Below, in pieces: positions 19,189-28,382 of a DNA stretch of 64,000 nucleotides (position 1 is the stretch's first letter; every line of letters starts with the position of its first letter). The stretch comes from Spongiibacter thalassae (GTDB lineage Bacteria > Pseudomonadota > Gammaproteobacteria > Pseudomonadales > Spongiibacteraceae). Location: positions 124,001-188,000 of the forward strand of contig NZ_JAAWWK010000004.1 of the NCBI RefSeq assembly GCF_012272835.1, read 5' to 3'. Under the pieces are notes generated by a model. It ran no database searches. It was given only the letters and a program-made list of their open reading frames with translations, and had not been told where the DNA came from. A program made the translations under genes and the position numbers.

Positions 19189-21927
19189 ATGCCCGTCGAG
19201 TCTTCCGCACAGTCGCTCTCCGATCTCGCCATAAGTGCGAGCCGGGTCGCCGAGCTGCGCGAGCGCTTCCTGAATTTGAACAAGCAGCGGTTGATGCGCA
19301 GCCGCACATCGCTGCAGGATCACCAGCGTATATTGCTCGACCTGCTGCCCTTGCTGTTTCACGTCAACCACCCGATTTTACCCGGCTACGTCAACGCCAG
19401 CGCTCCCTGCGGTATCGATGGCTACACCCCCGACGATGCCACCCTCACCCGCGTGCATCAACACATTGCCCGCAGTTTCGACTATCCCTGTCAGGAGCCC
19501 CGACAGCCACAGATTCACAGCCTGTTTTTAATGGGCTCCTGCGGCAGCATTGCCCAGTCAGATAGCTCGGACCTCGACGCCTGGCTGTGTCACAGCGCCG
19601 ACCTGAGCGAACCGGAGCTGACCCTGCTGCGCAAAAAAGCCTGGGAGATCACCTGCTGGGCAGAGTCACTGGGGCTGGAATTGCATTTTTTCCTGATGGA
19701 CTGCGAGCAATTTCGCCGCGGCAAGCGGGATCGTCTGGACGCCGACGCGGCGGGCACCAGCCAGCATTTTTTGCTGCTCGACGAGTTCTATCGCTCCGCC
19801 CTGCTGCTCGCCGGGCGCTATCCCATCTGGTGGCTGGTACCGCCGGAGGCCGAGGAGCACTACGAGGAATACACCGCTCAACTACGGACTGAGGGGCTGG
19901 TACGCGACAACGAGTCCATCGACTTTGGCGGTGTCGCCCATATTCCAGCGGGGGAATTTATCGGCGCCGGGGTATGGCAGCTCTACAAGGCGATTTCGTC
20001 ACCCTATAAAGCCGTACTCAAGCTACTGCTTACCGAGGCCTATGCGCGCAACTTCCCCAATGTCGATCCTATTTCCATCGGCTTCAAGCGCGAGGTGCAC
20101 CTCGGCGAAAGCGACATCGACAAGCTCGACCCCTATATTCTGATTTACCGCCGATTGGAGAGCTATCTCAGCGATCGCCAGGAACGCGACCGCCTGGAAC
20201 TGGTACGGCGCGCCTTTTACTTCAAAACCGGGCTACGCCTGTCGCTCAGCACCTCCATGAAACACCAGCAGCGACGGCTGTTACTGGAGCAACTGACCAG
20301 CCAGTGGCACTGGCAGCCTGAGCACCTGCTCAATCTCGACACCCGTCACCGCTGGAAGCTTCGCCGAGTCAGGGATGAACACCGCTTTCTCGTGGCTGAA
20401 CTCACCAACAGCTACCGTTTCCTGCAGGAGTTTGCCGAGCAGAGCCAGCAGAAGGCGCTGATTAACTCCGAGGAGTTGACCCTGCTCGGGCGCAAGCTCT
20501 ACGCCGCCTTTGAGCGCAAGCGCAACAAAATCGAATGGCTCAATCCGGGCATTGCCCCGGACTTGTCTGAACAGCAGTTGTACTTTCACACTCTGGGTTT
20601 TGGCGAACAGCGCCGCTGGGTGGTCAGCGCCAGCGCCCGGCACGATTTCGAAGCCGACGCCATTCTTCAGGAAGACAGTCAGCTCAGCGCCCTGCTGTGC
20701 TGGTGCTTCTGTAACGGACTGGTCAAGGACAACAGCCGCCTGCGGCTCAGCGGTCGCCGCGAGGGCATCAGCGAGGAAGACCTCAATCATATGGCCCAGC
20801 GGCTGCGCAGCCACCTGCCCAGCCACGTTCCGGCAGGCGACCCGCGGCAGCACGAGGCCTTTGCCCAACCCAAGGTGCCGCTATCCACCCTTTTTTTCCT
20901 CAATCTCGGGCAGGATCCACTGAGCCAGCTCAACAGCCACGGTATTACCCAGCACCGCAGCAACTATCCGGTCACCTCGGTGGAAATGGTCTGCATTAAC
21001 AGCTGGGGCGAGGTGATCGCCCAGAGTTTCAATGGCGAAGATACCCTGCTCGACACATTGAATGCCTACCAGCAGCTCACCGTGGCCGCGGGCAAGGCGC
21101 CGCAAAACATCGACGTGATCTGTTTTAACGATCCCAAGGGGCAATTGGTCACCCGCATCGAGGAACTGACCCTCGGCATCAACCGCTGCTTTACCAACAC
21201 ACAGACGCCGCCACGCTATGTCATCAAGCTCAGTAGCGGCTTCCATATTCTGCAAGTGCGGGACGACGAGTTGGATGTGGTGCGGGCAGACAGTTATTCC
21301 AGCCTGGTCGAATGCCTGGAACGGGGCCAGGAGCGTTTCAGCCCGATTGTCCTCGACCCCTATTGCGTGCCGGATTCCGCTCTGGCCAGCATCGTCGAGA
21401 ACAGTCATGGGGAAGACTGCCACCTGTTCTATCACACACGCGATGGCTGGATAGACCTGTTTGTGCGCGATGAACGGGGCTCGCTTAGCTACCGCTCCAG
21501 CCCGTGCAGCAACCCCGACCGCTTTCTGGCCCAGCTACTGCTGTTCCTTCTCCACTGCCGACAGGAACAGGGTAATACCCACCAGTTTCACCTCTACGAA
21601 TTGCGCCAGCATCGCGGCCGCTGGGTCAGCCACCCGCTCAAGCCACCCAAGGTCAGCGGCAGCACGCTGTACATCGAAGCCCACGCGGTTGAGCGGGAAA
21701 ATGGCCAGGCCAGTTTCGACTTCCGCTGGAACCATCAGTGGATACGCCACAGCGACGAGGGGCCAAAACTTATGCAGCGCCTGCAACAACAGCTGCGCGA
21801 ACGCTACCCCCATCACGACTACTTCCGTATTGACCGCATTTCGCTGGGTGAAGGCCAGTACGAACAAAGCGCGGTCTATCTGCGCTACAAGCATTATCTC
21901 GAAACGTTGCTCAACAAGGAGTATTAA
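19189..21927 (+). CDS. cyaA: Class I adenylate cyclase
   Basis: CyaA makes cyclic AMP from ATP for CRP/Vfr signalling. The 912-residue protein has the class I nucleotidyltransferase motif GSCGSIAQSDSSDLDAW at 116-132, with the paired aspartates for metal binding. A long C-terminal regulatory half follows, somewhat longer than the roughly 850 residues of E. coli CyaA. The ATG at 19189 lacks a strong ribosome site, which might keep expression low. Its presence means cAMP-dependent regulation is available to this cell. Confidence 0.93.
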   Translation: MPVESSAQSLSDLAISASRVAELRERFLNLNKQRLMRSRTSLQDHQRILLDLLPLLFHVNHPILPGYVNASAPCGIDGYTPDDATLTRVHQHIARSFDYPCQEPRQPQIHSLFLMGSCGSIAQSDSSDLDAWLCHSADLSEPELTLLRKKAWEITCWAESLGLELHFFLMDCEQFRRGKRDRLDADAAGTSQHFLLLDEFYRSALLLAGRYPIWWLVPPEAEEHYEEYTAQLRTEGLVRDNESIDFGGVAHIPAGEFIGAGVWQLYKAISSPYKAVLKLLLTEAYARNFPNVDPISIGFKREVHLGESDIDKLDPYILIYRRLESYLSDRQERDRLELVRRAFYFKTGLRLSLSTSMKHQQRRLLLEQLTSQWHWQPEHLLNLDTRHRWKLRRVRDEHRFLVAELTNSYRFLQEFAEQSQQKALINSEELTLLGRKLYAAFERKRNKIEWLNPGIAPDLSEQQLYFHTLGFGEQRRWVVSASARHDFEADAILQEDSQLSALLCWCFCNGLVKDNSRLRLSGRREGISEEDLNHMAQRLRSHLPSHVPAGDPRQHEAFAQPKVPLSTLFFLNLGQDPLSQLNSHGITQHRSNYPVTSVEMVCINSWGEVIAQSFNGEDTLLDTLNAYQQLTVAAGKAPQNIDVICFNDPKGQLVTRIEELTLGINRCFTNTQTPPRYVIKLSSGFHILQVRDDELDVVRADSYSSLVECLERGQERFSPIVLDPYCVPDSALASIVENSHGEDCHLFYHTRDGWIDLFVRDERGSLSYRSSPCSNPDRFLAQLLLFLLHCRQEQGNTHQFHLYELRQHRGRWVSHPLKPPKVSGSTLYIEAHAVERENGQASFDFRWNHQWIRHSDEGPKLMQRLQQQLRERYPHHDYFRIDRISLGEGQYEQSAVYLRYKHYLETLLNKEY

Positions 21928-22082
21928 GGCCTGCCGGGGCCTCGACGCCTTTTTGGGTGGATGGCATGATTTCTGCGAGGGGTTCTTCCACCCACGGTGT
22001 TAAAGTACTGCGTCTCACTGTTTTCCATCCCGTGCGACCCTCAAGTTTCTGTTTACCGATAGTCGAAAGGAGTCTCTGCCCC

Positions 22083-23117
22083 ATGCTCTCTGCCATGAGC
22101 CGAATCGCGTTCAGTCTGGCCATCATCACGGCGCTGTCTGCCTGCGATACCCCGGGAGATTCCCCCCAGTCCGCACGCCCACCCGCAGCGGTAAAAACCC
22201 TGCCATTGGCGCCGCGCAAACTTGAAGAGCGCATTCCCGCACTCGGCACCCTGCTCGCACGGGAGTCGGTGCTGATTACCAGCACCGTATCGGAAAAGGT
22301 CGCGGCCCTGCACTTTAACGAGGGCGAACAGGTCAAGCGGGGCGATTTGCTCGCCACTCTTGAGCAGGCGGAAGAACAGGCCCAGCTGCGCTCGGCGCGA
22401 GCTGATCTGGCGGAACAGGAGCGCGAGGTCAAACGCCTTCAGGGCCTGATTGCCTCTCAGGTGACCGCGCGCAATGAATACGACCAGCGGGTGAGCAATC
22501 GCGAGCGCGCCCATGCCCGTATCGCCGAAGTCGAAGCCAAAATCGCCGAACGCACGCTGCGCGCGCCCTTCGATGGCACCACCGGACTGCGCAACCTCAG
22601 CCCCGGCGCGCTGGTGTCGGCGGGCGACAGCATTACCACCCTCGACGATCTCAGTGTGATGCGTATGGACTTGCAGGTCCCCAGCCTGTTGCTCAGCGCC
22701 CTGAGCGTCGGCCAGAAAATTACCGCCTTTAGCGAGGCACTGGATCGGGAGTTCAGCGCCGAGGTCACTGCAATCAATCCCCGTATCGACCCGGTATCAC
22801 GCAGCGTCACCGTGCGCGCCCGCCTCGATAATCCTGAGCGCCTGCTGAAACCCGGCATGCTGATGCGCTTGTCGCTGCTAAAAGAACAGCGCGAAGCCAT
22901 TATTATTCCGGAACAGGCACTGGAGAGCGCCCAGGATTCCCATTACGTGTGGCTGGTCAACGACGAGGGCAAAGCGGAAAAGCGACAGGTCACTCCGGGT
23001 TTTCGCCGCGCCGGTGAGCTGGAAATCGTCAGCGGCCTGAACCCCGGCGAGCAGCTGATTACCGAGGGTTTTCTTATGCTTCGCCCCGGCAGCCCCGTCG
23101 CTATTCAGGAGGGCTAG
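22083..23117 (+). CDS. RND efflux periplasmic adaptor, lipoprotein
   Basis: This is a membrane-fusion protein that bridges an RND pump to an outer-membrane channel. The 344-residue product starts with a lipoprotein signal ending LSAC (Cys21). It has the lipoyl/barrel-sandwich halves split by a coiled-coil hairpin: EEQAQLRSARADLAEQEREVKRLQGL, with TLRAPFDGTTGLRNLSPGALVSAGD after the hairpin. The ATG at 22083 is chosen for its AAAGGAG site ten bases upstream. The pump gene follows after three bases. Confidence 0.92.
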   Translation: MLSAMSRIAFSLAIITALSACDTPGDSPQSARPPAAVKTLPLAPRKLEERIPALGTLLARESVLITSTVSEKVAALHFNEGEQVKRGDLLATLEQAEEQAQLRSARADLAEQEREVKRLQGLIASQVTARNEYDQRVSNRERAHARIAEVEAKIAERTLRAPFDGTTGLRNLSPGALVSAGDSITTLDDLSVMRMDLQVPSLLLSALSVGQKITAFSEALDREFSAEVTAINPRIDPVSRSVTVRARLDNPERLLKPGMLMRLSLLKEQREAIIIPEQALESAQDSHYVWLVNDEGKAEKRQVTPGFRRAGELEIVSGLNPGEQLITEGFLMLRPGSPVAIQEG

Positions 23118-23120
23118 GCC

Positions 23121-26100
23121 ATGTTGTTATCGGATACGGCGGTCAAGCGGCCGGTTTTCGCGCTGGTTATCAGTTTGCTGCTGGTGGCCTTTGGCAGCCT
23201 CGCCTTCGACCGCCTGCCGCTGCGTGAATACCCCGACATTGACCCACCTATTGTCACCGTCAGTACCACCTACCTCGGCGCCTCGGCGGAGGTTGTAGAA
23301 TCCAAGATTACCCAGGTGATAGAGGACCAAATTGCCGGTGTCGAGGGCATTAAAACCGTGTCCTCCAGCAGTCAGGACGGGTTTTCCTCGGTGAGCATCG
23401 AGTTCAAGCTCAGCCGCGACATCGACGCCGCGGCCAACGATATTCGCGATCGCGTGTCGCGGGTGATCAACAGCCTGCCCGACGAGGCCGATGCCCCGCA
23501 GGTGCAAAAGGCCACCTCCGACGAGCAGGTGATTCTCTGGTTCAATCTGACCTCGGAGAAAATGACCAACCTCGAACTGGCCGACTACGCCCAGCGCTAC
23601 CTGGTAGACCGGCTGTCGGTGCTCAACGGCGTCGCCAGGGTTCGGGTCAGTGGCGGCCCCGAATACGCCATGCGAATCTGGCTGGATCAGGAAGCCCTGG
23701 CGGCCCGGCAACTCACTGCCAGCGACATTGTAGACGCTCTGCGCCGGGAAAACGTCGAGCTGCCCGCGGGCACGCTAAAGTCCCAATACCGCGACTTTGT
23801 GGTGAAAATCGAGCGGGAGTATCTGACCCCGAAGGACTTTGCCGAGCTGGTCATCCGTCGCGACAGCAACGGGTATTTACTGCGTCTGGGTGATGTTGCA
23901 CGGGTGGAGCTGGCCGCTGAGGAATACCGCAACATGTTTCGCGGCAACGGTATTCCCCAGGTTGGCCTGGGGATTATCAAGCAGTCGGTGGCCAATACTC
24001 TGGAGGTCGCCGAAGCGGCTAAGCGCGAGGCCGATAAACTGCGCAAGGGGCTGCCCGAGGGCACCGTGTTGCACGATAGTTTCGACAGTTCAGTATTTAT
24101 CGACAGCGCGATCAAGGAGGTCTACAGCACGCTGTTTATCGCCGCGTCGCTGGTGGTGCTGGTGATCTTCCTGTTTCTGGGCGATGTCCGCGCGATGCTC
24201 GTTCCCGCACTCACCGTGCCGGTGTCACTGATCGCCACCTTCACCGTACTGTCGGCACTGGGGTACACCATCAACCTGCTCACTCTGTTGGCATTGGTCC
24301 TGGCCATTGGTCTGGTGGTGGATGACAGCATCGTGGTGCTGGAAAACATCCACCGCCGTCTGGTGAACGGCGAAACGCCGTTAGTGGCGGCCTTTCGCGG
24401 CAGTCGCCAGGTCGGCTTTGCTGTGGTTGCCACAACGCTGGTACTGGTGGCCGTGTTCATCCCCATCACCCTGCTCGACGGCGACCTCGGTCGCCTGTTC
24501 GGCGAGTTTGCCGTGGCAATGGCGGTCGCAGTGGTATTCTCCAGTCTTGTCGCCCTGACCCTGTCGCCGGTGATTTGCGCCAAACTACTGCGGCGGGACG
24601 CCATCCACGGGCGCATGGCAAACTTCGTTGAGGGTCTGCTCCACCGAATGGAACGCCTCTATCGCCGGCAACTCGGCGTGAGTATGCGCCGTCCACTGCT
24701 GTCTGTGCTGGTAGTACTCGCTGCGCTGGGCAGTTCGGTGTTCTTCATGCAAACCGTGCCCAATGAGTTTGCGCCCAAGGAGGATCGCGGGGTCATTTTC
24801 GCGCTGATACGCGGCCCGGAAGGTGCCTCCTTCGAATTTGTTACCGAGAACCTGGTCGAGTTCGAGCGGCGGCTGATGCCCCTGGTGGAAAACGGCGAGA
24901 TCAACCGACTGCTGGTGCGCGCTCCCGGTGGTCGCGGCGGCGCCGATAGTTACAATGAAGCCTTTTCCATCATTGTACTGAACGACTGGGGAACACGGCG
25001 TCCCAGCAACGAAATTGTCGCGGATATTCGTCGCCGAATGGCAGGTTTTACCGCCCTGACGATTTTCCCCATTCAACCCCAGGCCCTCGGCGGCGGTTTT
25101 AACAAACCCGTGGAGTTTGTGATTGGCGGCGGCGACTACCGGCAGCTGACCCAGTGGCGCGACAGCATTCTCAGCGAAGCGCGCAAGAATCCCGGCCTGC
25201 TGGCATTGGACAGCGACTTTCGAGAAACCAAACCGCAAATGGTGGTTAAGGTATTGCGCGACCGCGCCGCCGACCTCGGCGTGAGTATCCGTGAGATCAA
25301 CAGCAGCCTTGAAACCCTGCTTGGCTCGCGCAAGGTAACCACGTTTATGCTGGATGGCGAAGAATACAACGTCATTCTTGAAGGGGAACCCGACCGCCAC
25401 AGCAGCCCGGCAGACCTGCACAATATTTATGTTCGCGCCAACAGCAATGCCCTTATTCCCCTGTCGAATCTGGTCACCATTGACGAGCGCGGCGACGCCG
25501 CTGTGCTTAATCGTTATAACCGCGTCCGCGCTATTACCCTTAACGCCAGCCTTGCCGACGGTTACCCCCTTGGTGAAGCCCTTCAATATCTGGAGGAGCT
25601 GACCCGCCGAGTCGCCCCGGAGGCCTCCATAGACTACAAAGGGGAGTCACTGGATTATGTCAATGCCGGAGCCTCGGTGTACTTTACCTTTGCCCTGTCC
25701 TTACTCGTGGTCTATCTGGTGCTGGCCGCCCAATTCGAAAGTTTCGTACACCCCATGGTGATTCTGCTGACCGTTCCCCTGGCTGTGGCGGGCGCGCTGG
25801 CGGGGCTTTACCTGACCGGACAAAGCCTGAATATCTACAGCCAGGTGGCGCTCATTATGCTGGTCGGACTGGCGGCCAAAAACGGCATTTTGCTGGTGGA
25901 GTTCACCAACCAACTCCGGGATCAGGGCGTAGCCTTTGAAGACGCGATTCTGCGCGCGGCGGAGCTGCGCCTGCGCCCGATTATTATGACGGCAATCACC
26001 ACCATTATGGGCGCCCTGCCCCTGCTGCTATCCTTTGGCGCGGGCAGCGAATCACGCTTTGTTATCGGAGTGGTGATTGTGTTTGGAGTGAGCTCGGCCA

Positions 26101-26231
26101 CCCTGTTCACCCTGTTCGTGGTGCCGATGGCCTACCAGAAGCTGGCCCGTCATACCGGCTCACCGATGGATGTCAGCCATCAGTTGGCAAAGGAACTCGC
26201 GCAAATTGAAGACAAGGAGCGCACCGAATAA
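23121..26231 (+). CDS. RND multidrug efflux transporter (AcrB/MexB family, HAE1)
   Basis: This proton-driven inner-membrane pump is 1036 residues, the normal length, with twelve predicted membrane spans in two halves. The proton-relay residues are visible: Asp401-Asp402 in TM4 (GLVVDDSIVVLENIHRR) and Lys920 in TM10 (LVGLAAKNGILLVEF). The adaptor is encoded just upstream. No outer-membrane TolC-type gene is present here, so the pump presumably uses a channel encoded elsewhere. The substrate cannot be inferred from sequence. Confidence 0.94.
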   Translation: MLLSDTAVKRPVFALVISLLLVAFGSLAFDRLPLREYPDIDPPIVTVSTTYLGASAEVVESKITQVIEDQIAGVEGIKTVSSSSQDGFSSVSIEFKLSRDIDAAANDIRDRVSRVINSLPDEADAPQVQKATSDEQVILWFNLTSEKMTNLELADYAQRYLVDRLSVLNGVARVRVSGGPEYAMRIWLDQEALAARQLTASDIVDALRRENVELPAGTLKSQYRDFVVKIEREYLTPKDFAELVIRRDSNGYLLRLGDVARVELAAEEYRNMFRGNGIPQVGLGIIKQSVANTLEVAEAAKREADKLRKGLPEGTVLHDSFDSSVFIDSAIKEVYSTLFIAASLVVLVIFLFLGDVRAMLVPALTVPVSLIATFTVLSALGYTINLLTLLALVLAIGLVVDDSIVVLENIHRRLVNGETPLVAAFRGSRQVGFAVVATTLVLVAVFIPITLLDGDLGRLFGEFAVAMAVAVVFSSLVALTLSPVICAKLLRRDAIHGRMANFVEGLLHRMERLYRRQLGVSMRRPLLSVLVVLAALGSSVFFMQTVPNEFAPKEDRGVIFALIRGPEGASFEFVTENLVEFERRLMPLVENGEINRLLVRAPGGRGGADSYNEAFSIIVLNDWGTRRPSNEIVADIRRRMAGFTALTIFPIQPQALGGGFNKPVEFVIGGGDYRQLTQWRDSILSEARKNPGLLALDSDFRETKPQMVVKVLRDRAADLGVSIREINSSLETLLGSRKVTTFMLDGEEYNVILEGEPDRHSSPADLHNIYVRANSNALIPLSNLVTIDERGDAAVLNRYNRVRAITLNASLADGYPLGEALQYLEELTRRVAPEASIDYKGESLDYVNAGASVYFTFALSLLVVYLVLAAQFESFVHPMVILLTVPLAVAGALAGLYLTGQSLNIYSQVALIMLVGLAAKNGILLVEFTNQLRDQGVAFEDAILRAAELRLRPIIMTAITTIMGALPLLLSFGAGSESRFVIGVVIVFGVSSATLFTLFVVPMAYQKLARHTGSPMDVSHQLAKELAQIEDKERTE

Positions 26232-26261
26232 GCCCTGAACTTTTGCGCTTGATATATTCCG

Positions 26262-27089
26262 TTATTGGCTATCGTTCAGCCGCCAGTCGTAGTCGGTAAA
26301 ACTCACCGAAAGCTGCTTTTCGCGGATGGCGTTCCGGGCCGACGGCTCGTCAGCCAGTTGCTGACTGAAGCCCGCCAGAAAGCCCTTCAGGGAGTGATGA
26401 CCGCGATAGCCGCGGGTGAAGTCGTCTTCGTACCAGTCGAAGATTTTCGACACCTCCAGCCGCTGGCGCTGAGGGTTGTAGCGATTGCGGGAGCGGTCGG
26501 ACATAAATCGCTGCGCCTGGTCATCAAGTTGGCGATCGAGGGCCTCCGCAGTATAGGCCTCCTCCCTCAGTGAGGGGCATCCCACCGAGGCACAGTTCAC
26601 CGCAAAATGAATACGCGGGTCGTCGAACACCCCCGGCTCCCGCAAACGCTGATGCTCTATATCATCAAGGCTCAACTTGTCGCCCAACAGCGGAATAAAA
26701 CGTAGCTTCCATGGGCTCGAAAACCAGCCACCGATATCCTTGATAGACGTGATGCCGGGGTAGTGATCCAGCACAAGGCGAAGGGTAAAGGCATTATAGG
26801 CATTGATGAGAAAGGCCATTTTTTCCCGGCGGTCGAAGGCCGCATATTGCGCCGGCGACACCGCAGACAATACCGTCAGATAACGATCCAGCCGAGCACT
26901 GTCCTCCTTCAACGCCCGGTAGTTCACCCGGCTGCTGTGCCCACCCACCGAAGGTTGTACATGGTCGGCCAGCAACTGGCTGAAACCGTCGTGCTGCACC
27001 TGGGCAACGGCGGGAGCAGCCACCGCTATAATCAGCGCGATCAGCAGCTGCCCTCCTCGCTTGCATCGAACTGTTTGCGTCGCTGCCAT
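26262..27089 (-). CDS. Secreted DUF547 protein
   Basis: The 275-residue product has a signal peptide (MAATQTVRCKRGGQLLIALIIAVAAPAVAQ). The DUF547 core follows, including AFLINAYNAFTLRLVLDHYPGITSIKDIGG, LDDIEHQRLR, DPRIHFAVNCASVGCPSLREEAY and the C-terminal FDWYEDDF. The conserved cysteine and histidines resemble a papain-like arrangement, but the enzymatic role of DUF547 is not established. The ATG at 27089 is set by a GAGG site nine bases before it. It lies downstream of two secreted low-complexity genes on the same strand, separated by a terminator. Confidence 0.85.
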   Translation of the reverse strand: MAATQTVRCKRGGQLLIALIIAVAAPAVAQVQHDGFSQLLADHVQPSVGGHSSRVNYRALKEDSARLDRYLTVLSAVSPAQYAAFDRREKMAFLINAYNAFTLRLVLDHYPGITSIKDIGGWFSSPWKLRFIPLLGDKLSLDDIEHQRLREPGVFDDPRIHFAVNCASVGCPSLREEAYTAEALDRQLDDQAQRFMSDRSRNRYNPQRQRLEVSKIFDWYEDDFTRGYRGHHSLKGFLAGFSQQLADEPSARNAIREKQLSVSFTDYDWRLNDSQ

Positions 27090-27139
27090 AGCGGCTACCT
27101 CGATGATGGGAAACCACCAGTGTACTGCAGCCTTACGGC

Positions 27140-27178
27140 AAAAACGAAAAAGCCCGAACCGTTTCCGGTCCGGGCTTT
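27140..27178 (-). terminator. Intrinsic terminator after the first LP-rich secreted protein gene
   Basis: On the minus strand a stem AAGCCCGGACCG pairs across GAAA with CGGTTCGGGCTT (one mismatch) and is followed by TTTTCGTTTT. It ends the transcript of the gene at 27206-27610. Confidence 0.85.
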
Positions 27179-27205
27179 GCAAGCCACTCTCACCCACTGC
27201 CGGTT

Positions 27206-27610
27206 TCAGGGAAAGACCAGCGACAATACTGGATCGAGCACCTCGTCAACCGGAGCATAGGGGGTGACAAAGGGCAGTGCGGAATAAACCACGCTCTTGG
27301 GCAGCGCTCTGGGGTTATTCACATGAATCATCGCCAGGCCGACCACATTGAACACGTAGTTTTCGAGACCACCGAGATCCGGCACCGCCAGCTCTGGCAG
27401 TTCTCCCGCCCCTGGCAACTCCTCCAAGCCTGGAAGGGGCAGTTCACCGGGCGCGCCCGGCAACTCCCCCAGGCCCGGCAGCGCCGGCAATTCGCCGCCA
27501 AGGCCGCCGACGATGCCCTCAAGATCCAGCGGAAGTGCTGGCAACTGGGCCGCCGCGGGGTAGGCCACCACTGCCGCTGTCAGCACTGCTGCATTAAGAA
27601 TTTTTTTCAT
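27206..27610 (-). CDS. Secreted Leu/Pro/Gly-rich protein LP1, unknown function
   Basis: I do not recognise this family. The 134-residue precursor has a signal peptide ending AAA, then a mature start QLPALPLDLEGIVGG. A low-complexity stretch (about residues 40-90) built from LPxLPGLGELPGAP-type words follows, and then a more ordinary C-terminal part (ENYVFNVVGLAMIHVNN...). There are no cysteines. The ATG at 27610 has an AGGAG site. The mature N-terminus aligns without gaps with that of the neighbouring LP2 protein, and both genes share an upstream element, so they look like a diverged tandem duplication. Export to periplasm or beyond is the only role the sequence supports. Confidence 0.75.
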   Translation of the reverse strand: MKKILNAAVLTAAVVAYPAAAQLPALPLDLEGIVGGLGGELPALPGLGELPGAPGELPLPGLEELPGAGELPELAVPDLGGLENYVFNVVGLAMIHVNNPRALPKSVVYSALPFVTPYAPVDEVLDPVLSLVFP

Positions 27611-27862
27611 GGCTGTCACTCCTGTGATATCAGACTCAGACCCGGGAATCCCGACAGGGATTGGCGGGCAACAGCGCTTGGGCCTCGGCACTGACGCCAA
27701 CCACCAATGTGGTTTAAACCGCCCTGCGCCAAGGGTGCGAAACGCCGTTGTTCTGCTTTTTTACATCGTTATCTATGGCATTCAAGGCACTTACAGCACG
27801 ATTTCATCGCTTTGCATCGTTAACGCTAATGCGACCCAAAAACAGCTGCAAGAAAGAAAGGA

Positions 27863-27909
27863 ATTTTGTCCACAAGCTGTGACAGACAGCGCCAAAAGGT
27901 GAGTAATAG
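27863..27909 (-). promoter_or_regulatory. Conserved upstream element, copy A (LP1)
   Basis: This 47-base block matches the block at 28766-28812 at 37 of 47 positions without gaps. Shared words are ATTTTGTC, GCTGTGACA, AAAAG and TGAGT-ATAG. It stands about 250 bases upstream of LP1. It could hold a promoter and operator (the minus strand has CTGTCA/TTGTCA followed by AT-rich sequence), but no convincing -10 is visible. Confidence 0.55.
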
Positions 27910-27925
27910 TGGCTTACCCGCCCGT

Positions 27926-27962
27926 GAAAGACGACTCCGAACAGTGTTCGGAGCCGTCTTTC
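27926..27962 (-). terminator. Long hairpin after LP2
   Basis: Arms GAAAGACGACTCCGAAC and its complement (17 pairs, one mismatch) enclose AGT, four bases after the LP2 stop codon. The T-run is only TTT at the stem base, so it is a strong hairpin but an imperfect intrinsic terminator. Confidence 0.7.
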
Positions 27963-27965
27963 AAC

Positions 27966-28382
27966 TTACAAACTTCCAACAATTCCCAGTACCGTTCCCG
28001 GCCCCACAGGCAAAGCCCCCAGGTTCGGCAACGGCAGACTCCATACCGAGGGCAATTGTTCGAACGGCACCATGCCTACAATCTGCAAAACGGTGCCGAC
28101 GCCCACGGGTAGAGTACCGAGGCCGGGGAGCGGCAAGGTTTCAACGCTAACCGGCAGCTGCTCAAAGGGCACCATGCCGACTACGCTCAGCACCGTGCCC
28201 ACCCCCACCGGGAGAGTGCCAAGATCCGGCAGGGGTAGCGACCCCACCGAGGGCAGCGCGCCAATCACGCTGCCGCCGGTTATCGCTCCCACATCGACGG
28301 GCAGCGCCGGAATCTGGGCATAGCTGGAACAGGAAAACCCAAGAGCCGCCGCCAGGACAGCTGGTTTGATGCAATTTTTCAC
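27966..28382 (-). CDS. Secreted tandem-repeat protein LP2, unknown function
   Basis: The 138-residue precursor has a signal peptide (MKNCIKPAVLAAALGFSCSSYA). The mature start is QIPALPVDVGAITGG, matching LP1. From residue 48 it consists of three tandem repeats: 48-81, 82-114 and a shorter 115-138. Each begins [ST]LPLPxLGTLP, then VGVGTVL and VGMVPFEQLP. The repeats are also clear in the DNA, so the expansion is recent or under conversion. I know no family for it. Regular Leu/Val/Gly spacing suggests a repetitive beta-type or surface-assembly structure, which is inference. The ATG at 28382 has a GGAG site. Confidence 0.78.
   Translation of the reverse strand: MKNCIKPAVLAAALGFSCSSYAQIPALPVDVGAITGGSVIGALPSVGSLPLPDLGTLPVGVGTVLSVVGMVPFEQLPVSVETLPLPGLGTLPVGVGTVLQIVGMVPFEQLPSVWSLPLPNLGALPVGPGTVLGIVGSL

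Larger units (their letters stand above)
27611..27965. other. Long leader/intergenic region between LP2 and LP1
   Basis: There is no gene here. Next to LP1 the minus strand holds a leader of about 250 bases with hairpin potential (AACCAC-N4-GTGGTT near 27700). Farther up are the conserved element at 27863-27909 and the LP2 terminator hairpin at 27926-27962. Confidence 0.6.

Noticed and set aside
21928-21955. Terminator after cyaA ending in CCTTTTT
   Set aside because: Only a four-base stem can be drawn; not enough for a call.
27611-27720. Possible c-di-GMP riboswitch in the LP1 leader (CGCAGGGC and AAACC words)
   Set aside because: The conserved GEMM core around the tetraloop and the GACGCAAAGCC segment are missing.
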